64,000 nucleotides of DNA from Hyaloscypha bicolor E (taxonomy: Eukaryota; Ascomycota; Leotiomycetes; Helotiales; Hyaloscyphaceae), in NCBI RefSeq assembly GCF_002865645.1, contig NW_020194671.1, positions 62,001 through 126,000 on the forward strand, written 5' to 3'. Below the pieces are notes generated by a model, which saw only the letters and a list, made by a program, of their open reading frames with translations, was not told where the DNA came from and made no database searches. Position 1 is the stretch's first letter, and every line of letters starts with the position of its first letter. Both the position numbers and the translations under genes were made by a program. Of the stretch, positions 58,401 to 64,000 are shown piece after piece.

Positions 58401-58524
58401 CATGACGATGTTCATCGTCATGTTCATCGTCATGCTCGCCTTGAGCCTGGATGGCGTCTCTCCTCCGCCGTACAGCTATATCCACCTCTCCCTGAAGTTC
58501 ACAGAGAGCTTTCCACGAATTGTA

Positions 58525-59799
58525 CTATGTATCGTTCTTCCCAAGATATACAAAGTCCTCATCCGTACGCTCCAGATGAGCCAATGGCGTTGCCACACTC
58601 TCCGGATATCCTATTGGCCCGCCTTCAAGATCGCACGGGAACAGCTTATCATGCTCCCGCACTAAGTCTCTGCCCACGTCATGCAGGTGGGAGGTCGAAG
58701 CTCGCCTGGCTATTTTGGTCGATCTTCTCCTCGTCTCCTTGGGATACACCCGACCCTTCTAGCAAACCTGTCCTTTGCTGTTTTGCGGACATGCGATGAT
58801 GACTCCGTCGCACTTTGATCTTTTCAAGGAACCCTCAAGCCACCACGACATGTCGCCCCGATAAACGTATAGCCGGCATATAGATACATTTCTCCGAGAG
58901 GCCCTCTCACGGTCCAATTCGACAAGGAGCTTGAGCACGCAAGGGTCCATTACCAGCTCCAAAACAAGCCTTACCCAAACTGCTGAAAACTCAAACCAGA
59001 GGATATTTTCTACCTTCACAGCAATCAGAAAATAGGACACAGAAATATCAATGAATGCACATAGTTACTGTGATAACAATCTCATTGCTTCTGAATACGC
59101 ACTGTGAGGATGAAGCATCTCCGGTGTAAGGTCGTATTCGGTCTTAGCGTCTCTTTTGGCTCCCTTCTCGACCAAGTAGTCTATCATTTCTGTGATGCCA
59201 TTTTTGTATGCAAAGTGAAGCGCAGTCATACCTTCGCAATCTCGAGCAGCTATATCAGCTCGTCTCTCCAGGAGAAGCCTTAGAATGTCTGGAGAATAGC
59301 GCTGTGCCGCGAGGTGGAGCGCTGCCCGCCCCTTTAAATCACTGATGGATATGTCGACTCCATGGTCAAGCAGCTCCTTGACCACCTCTTCGTGTCCAAA
59401 TAGAACCGCCAAATGTAAAAGTGCCCTGCCGTAGAAGTCTTGCGCCGTACAACACGTATCCCTTTCCAAAAGCTCCTTGACCTTTAGAATATCTCCCGTT
59501 GAAGCAGCCTCTGAGAGGACCATCACATCATTTAATGAAGTAAGCCGGATTCTGCAAGTGGGGCAACAGTCATCGAGAACGGACTTAGATAGGCAGTATT
59601 CGTGCAACCAGTGATTGCAACAGCGCAGTCGAACCATCCCGTCCCCGATCTACCAATCATCGAAGCAGAAGGAACAGTGTTCCTCAGTATTATCGGCATC
59701 CGCAGTCTTTCTAATGAGGTACGTGTCGGACAACCGGTCGTAATTATCATCATGTGGGTTAGGCACATTCTGATCAGCGATGTTGATATTCGTTTGCAT
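58525..59799 (-). pseudogene. RING-finger ankyrin protein gene with two in-frame TAG codons
   Basis: From ATG 59799 the frame reads HCSFCFDDW, then TAG (59652-59650), then RCCNHWLHEYCLSKSVLDDC and CPTCRIRL: together a CxxC...CxHxxHxxC...CPxC RING-type finger, cut only by the stop. Four ankyrin repeats follow (DFYGRALLHLAVLFG, DLKGRAALHLAAQRY, DCEGMTALHFAYKNG). At 59070 a probable 59-bp intron (GTAACT...GTAG, 59069-59011) joins LLSQ to NILWFEFSAVWV. The same frame goes on through GDMSWWLEGSLKRSK, a TAG at 58761-58759, and DLVREHDKLFPCDLEGG to the stop at 58525. Both TAGs can come from CAG by one C-to-T change in CpA context. A RING would make it a candidate ubiquitin ligase with ankyrin substrate binding. 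It may instead be two genes, with the RING-ankyrin part ending at 59065. It ends 150 bp from the HET gene, same strand. Confidence 0.65.
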
Positions 59800-59950
59800 C
59801 GTACGGGGAGAAAAATCACCTTATGAAGTAGGAGGGAGGTATTACGAAAAGCATTCGGACATGGTCAAATTCCGCGAGGGAGACCCCAACTGCCGAGTCG
59901 TTTTCGGAAAGTTGAGGGAGATAGCTATCAACGGAGAAGAGTCACCTCCC

Positions 59951-62083
59951 TCAGTAAAGGTCAATGTTCTGCCAAGTGTACATGTCCTTGGCGGCCTCAC
60001 CGTACATAGTCGTAGGAAAATGGGCATCCCCTACTATCCAATACCCTCCCGCTGGCCGTCGTCGAAGGATGACAGGGACCGAACACCCCACCAGCAAAGC
60101 CACCGAGTCTCCCGTGGAGGCGTTCTCTGGAACCCATCCCACTAGAAATTCGAAATTCGTAACACTATTCCGATCGGCACACGTAGTTCCCAGGCGCCTG
60201 CCCTGGCTGAGAATTGCGTATACATACTCCAAGACCCTATTATCCATCTTTCTAGCATCCTCGGTGATCAGCCATCCGTAACGTATAGGCTTCGAATGAC
60301 GGAGCAGATCACAAAATCTGGCGCCGCCAATCGCGAGTTGCCCGTTTGTTGCCAACCATTGACGAATTTCATCCACCTTCCTACCGTACGCGACTCCAGA
60401 AGTACGCGCGACGAATAAATCGAAATACGACAGGTGTGCGAAGTGCAATTCTCGAAAATTCAGTCCACTACCGTAAGCTCCCACCGACGGCGAAGAGGAA
60501 ATAAATCCCACAAGGAGCCAAAATAGTAAGGAATTGACCATAGGGGTGAAGGCGCCCTTAGCTCGATTCCGTTCCCACAACTCTTTTATATGCTCCTCTA
60601 AGACTAGTAAAGGGGGCGTCATAGAATTACGAGGCTGTTCCATCAAACACGGCTTGGAAGAGAAGAGAGGCATCGGAAATATAGGTGTTGTCGCCTCCCC
60701 AAATACAGTACTGATGTATGCTATTCTATCGAACACAATCCCTCTGGTTGTAAGAACCTGGTCAACGATACGATATCTTGGCGTGGACCCAGAAGTGGCC
60801 TTCCAAACGGCGATAGTACTTTCGGAATTCCTCTCATCCAAGAAGAGATCCCGGCGGAGGATGTATCGGTCCTTGCGATCGTCAGCCCAAGTGGCTGCAT
60901 GGAACCAATCCGGTACCCAAGATGGTTTTGCCTCCTTGTCAGGCCCTTCATTAGGTCTCTCATTGACAGACGCAACTGAGCCCACAGTCGCTGCCGCTGA
61001 AGCCTCCTTCCTGGCGAACAATACCGGAAAGTCGAGAGAGTTCATTAGCTTGATAGTTGTAAGGGTCATCTCGCGACTAATGACATACGTAGACTGTGCA
61101 TACGCAGGGGAAGGTAGTAAGGTGTTCGCATCATAAGCTAGACCAAGGAATGCGAATACCTTATCGTGGATATCTGAGCTGCGACTTGAGCACATCCGAG
61201 ATAGAATGTCGATGAGCTTGACAGGCTCGGCACTCAGGGTTTGCACTCGCAACGTGTGAAGTTGGCCTATATAGTCGCACGGATACTTCTCGAGAAAAGC
61301 GTAAGCAGATGGGCATCCAGCCATTCTAAATAATCCATAGTCAGTTCGCTATGGCATGTACCTTTCGCTGCTTTTCAGCCGAGAGAGCTGAATGAGCACG
61401 TACCTCTTGCATGCTTCAACGGCGTCATTAACGCTTCCTAGAGTTATCCGACCAACGTCGCCGCACAGAATCTTGAGCTCCGCCGCCACGGCCATTTCTT
61501 GGACTACCCAAGCCCGCGTCCAGTATGGCTGGTGGAAGAGCGAGGCTAGGTCCAACCAGTTGACGCAGTCCACCACTCTTTGCGGGACAGCGTCATTGTC
61601 CTCGAGAGCGATAAAGGCGGTCGAAAGTCGCTTAACACTCGCTACAGAAGCTTCCCAGCCGCTCCAATCCACCAACCACGACAAAACACACTTTGCTCGG
61701 CAGTAAATCGCACGCATCTGACGGATCTGGAGACTCCTCTCCACCACGTCCGCCTGATTAATGCAGAGAGCGTCCGCCCAGACAGACAATGAACCCTCCC
61801 TTCGGAGGCGGCGTAATGCTGTCTCGAGGCTAGTAGTCACAGATACTTTCGAGTCCGATACGATGATCTCCACCCTGTTGCTGGGGTCGCCCCAGCAGTA
61901 CGAGAGCGCCACGTAGGATGGCATCGTGCCAAGTGAGACGTGCTCAAGTGTGCATTGCACCAGGTCTTCTTGGTTTGTGCTTGATGTCGGGGGGGCAATC
62001 TTGAGGATGCGGATCTCGTTCTGGACAATATCGAGAGGCCGGTACTCAAAGCCGCATGTGGTGCTGCTGCTTGGAAATTCCAT
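59951..62083 (-). CDS. HET-domain protein (heterokaryon incompatibility type)
   Basis: Exons 62083-61404 and 61325-59951 (78-bp intron, phase 2) join in frame to 684 residues. The N-terminal HET domain (about residues 50-220) shows its blocks in order: YVALSYCWGD, VWADALCINQAD, MRAIYCRAKCVLSWL, and YWTRAWVVQEMAVA. The following ~450 residues are the usual variable C-terminal region with SDIHDKVFAFLGLA, typical of HET-6 type proteins, and a final VGWVPENAS segment. HET domains are TIR-related and trigger cell death when genetically different hyphae fuse. There is no NACHT, WD or ankyrin domain in this protein, so a partner would be needed for recognition; the RING-ankyrin gene lies immediately downstream on the same strand. 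No defect is seen. Confidence 0.92.
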
Positions 62084-62200
62084 TGATTGCTGTCAAATGC
62101 CTGAAAAGCGGGCACGTAAGCGAGGCGGTTTTGAAAAACACACGTTAGTGAGAAGCTCCCTTACCAAAATCATATAGTTAATAACTCGATATCAAATAAC

Positions 62201-62735
62201 GGGCGAATAGCTATAAGTTAGGTACCGAAATAATTACGTATTGCCAGGTTTTTAAAAGCTTATAGCTATATATTATATATTAGTTATATAGCAGATTAAT
62301 TGTAATTTTATAATAAAAGTATATGTATTAAGAGCCGAAAAAGCATAATATACGTAATATCAGTAATAATTTAATAAATAACAGGTAAATAGCTATAAGT
62401 TAGGTACCGAAATAATTATATATTACCAGGTTTTTAAAAGGTTATAGCTATATATTATATATTGGTTATATAGCAGATTAATTGCAATTTTATAGTAAGA
62501 GTATATATATTAAGAGCCGAAAAAGTATAATATATATAATATTAGTAATAACTTAATAAATAACGGGCAAATAGCTATAAGTTAGGTACTAAAATAATTA
62601 TATATTACTAGGTTTTTAAAAGATTATAGCTATATATTATATATTAGTTATATAATAGATTAATTACAATTTTATAGTAAGAGTATATATATTAAGAGCC
62701 AAAAAAATATAATATATATAATATATATATCTTAA
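62201..62735. repeat. 182-bp tandem array, three copies, mutation gradient
   Basis: Copies start at 62201, 62383 and 62565. Shared landmarks are aatagctataagttaggtac, aggtttttaaaag and attaagagcc. The first copy keeps accgaaataattacg and ttgccagg, the second has some of these changed, the third reads actaaaataattata and ttactagg. C/G content falls with distance from the HET gene. The array lies about 120 bp upstream of the HET start. Confidence 0.88.
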
Positions 62736-64000
62736 TAAAACTAATATTATATTATTAATAACTTTCTTTATATTAGTTTAAGGCCCTAAAAGGCTATAAA
62801 TTAAATACTAAATTAATTATATATATTATAATAGAAAATATATATTTTAGGATCTAATATATTATAATATATATAATAAATTTATTACTAAGAGTTTGGA
62901 ACTTGCTTAGAGATTAAGGCTAGAAGTATTTCCTAAATCTAAACCCCTTTTACTTTTAGTATAATTAATAATAATTTTTTTAGATATTACTTCTAAATAA
63001 GCTAATTCTTTAATAGTCTTTTATTCCCGAATCCTTAGTAAATTATTACCGGATTTTAATCTTTTATTTCTGAATCTAATTTTCTAAAAATATCTTACCT
63101 AAAGAAAAGTAAAGAAGAAAAGAAAGAAATAAGGTATAAAAGTAATATAACTAGATAAGTATACTAGTAAGAAAAGTATTAATAAGTTCCAGATCCTAAT
63201 TTAATAGGTTATTATTTACTTACTTATATTTCCTTAAGCTTCTTCTATTTACTATAGATTTAATAACTAATATATGCCTTTTCCTAGCTTCTTTAAATAC
63301 TATTTAATAATCTTCTCCTTAATAATTTTCTTTTTAATAACTTTCTCCTTAATAACCTCTTTCTCTTTTATAACCTTTTTCCTTAGATATACCGACCTCT
63401 TTAATTCTAATTATATAGTAGCCTGATTCTTTATATATATTACCTTCTTACTATATCCAAGAATATTTAAATACTATAAGTACTTTAAGTATAGAGCTAT
63501 TTAGCTTCCAAATACTATTAATTCAATCTCGAAATATATAAGAATTATTAACTAGATATTAAAGATCTATACCTAATTCTATAGGACTTTTATTATAGAA
63601 TATAGGCCTGCCTTATATAATATAAAAGCCTGCTATTCGCAAATCTACTAGAATTTAAAAGTAAAGTATCGAGTTATTACTAACTAAATAAGAAATTACT
63701 ATTTGTTTATTTATAAGAATCCGAGAATAAAATATTAAATAATAATTACCTAATAGTAGATATTATAGAGAGACTTAAGAGATCCCTAGTAAGATTTAAA
63801 AGACTCTTTACTTAAGCCTAAGTATTATAAGTACTATTTTATTTTATAATTCTTCCGAAAATATAATAGCTTTCTAACTAATTACTATTAAATTAATAAC
63901 TATATTCCTATAAATCTATTATAAATACAAATCTCCTAGATACTTATAATCGAGAAATAAAGAATAGATATATATATATTTTATAAAGCCTATTATATAA
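62736..64000. repeat. AT-rich block at the window end
   Basis: Degenerate A/T-dominated DNA without open frames, like the other RIP blocks. The source repeat was not identified. It continues past the window. Confidence 0.75.

Noticed and set aside
58059..58799. 246-codon plus-strand frame
   Set aside because: The minus strand gives more protein-like text in the same DNA, including the 3' part of the RING-ankyrin frame; the plus frame lacks any motif.
60534..61136. 200-codon plus-strand frame
   Set aside because: Antisense to the HET gene.
1..64000. CRISPR arrays, bacterial operons, ribosome binding sites
   Set aside because: Short spliceosomal introns and fungal gene families make this eukaryotic; the tandem repeats seen have no spacers.

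Overview
The window looks like chromosomal DNA from a filamentous ascomycete (Pezizomycotina). Genes carry short GT-AG introns of about 45-80 bp. Mannitol-1-phosphate 5-dehydrogenase, HET, DUF3431 and fungal NLR-type domains are present. GC-balanced gene blocks alternate with extremely AT-rich blocks in which C-to-T and G-to-A changes are almost saturated, the footprint of repeat-induced point mutation (RIP). A leotiomycete/helotialean origin is possible but unproven. No rRNA, tRNA or CRISPR array was recognised.

Layout. 1-3.7 kb: an ankyrin-repeat gene split by a solo LTR with a perfect 5-bp target duplication, then a gene broken by two in-frame stops. 3.9-13.2 kb: a RIP-ruined AT block holding a degenerate Ty3/gypsy LTR retrotransposon (about 4.77-12.40 kb) and bounded by a diverged 23-bp inverted repeat. 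14.1-15.5 kb: an NLR-like N-terminal gene cut by a second solo LTR. 16-22 kb, all minus strand: an alpha/beta hydrolase, a probable single-pass membrane protein, a CDC25/Ych1-like rhodanese phosphatase and a hypothetical protein, with a 165-bp tandem triplication in between. 25-43.6 kb, the conserved core: mannitol-1-phosphate dehydrogenase, COPI beta-prime, a histidine acid phosphatase with a nonsense codon, an amino-acid permease remnant, TenA/thiaminase II, a DUF3431 protein, an ATZ/TRZ-type amidohydrolase and a SNF2 helicase. 44.8-47.9 kb: two structurally complete non-autonomous DNA transposons (hAT-like with an 8-bp TSD, PIF/Harbinger-like with a TTA TSD) and several hairpins. 48.3-52.8 kb: a large secreted Ser/Thr-rich repeat glycoprotein. 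54-62 kb: an ankyrin protein, a second AT block with a barely mutated solo LTR, a RING-ankyrin gene with in-frame stops and a HET-domain gene. 62-64 kb: a 182-bp tandem array grading into AT-rich DNA.

Themes. Housekeeping genes sit in the middle, while ankyrin, NLR-like, RING and HET genes (families tied to fungal non-self recognition) lie at the edges of RIP blocks. Several of those edge genes are broken by LTR insertion or by stop codons of the kind RIP creates. The clearest new observations are the dated mobile-element structures (perfect TSDs, RIP-ruined versus intact copies of one LTR), the reversible LTR interruption of the ankyrin gene, the 43-bp perfect hairpin, and the possible RING-ankyrin/HET pair. 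All calls come from reading the sequence. Splice sites were placed by hand from frame continuity and consensus, and no database search was run.
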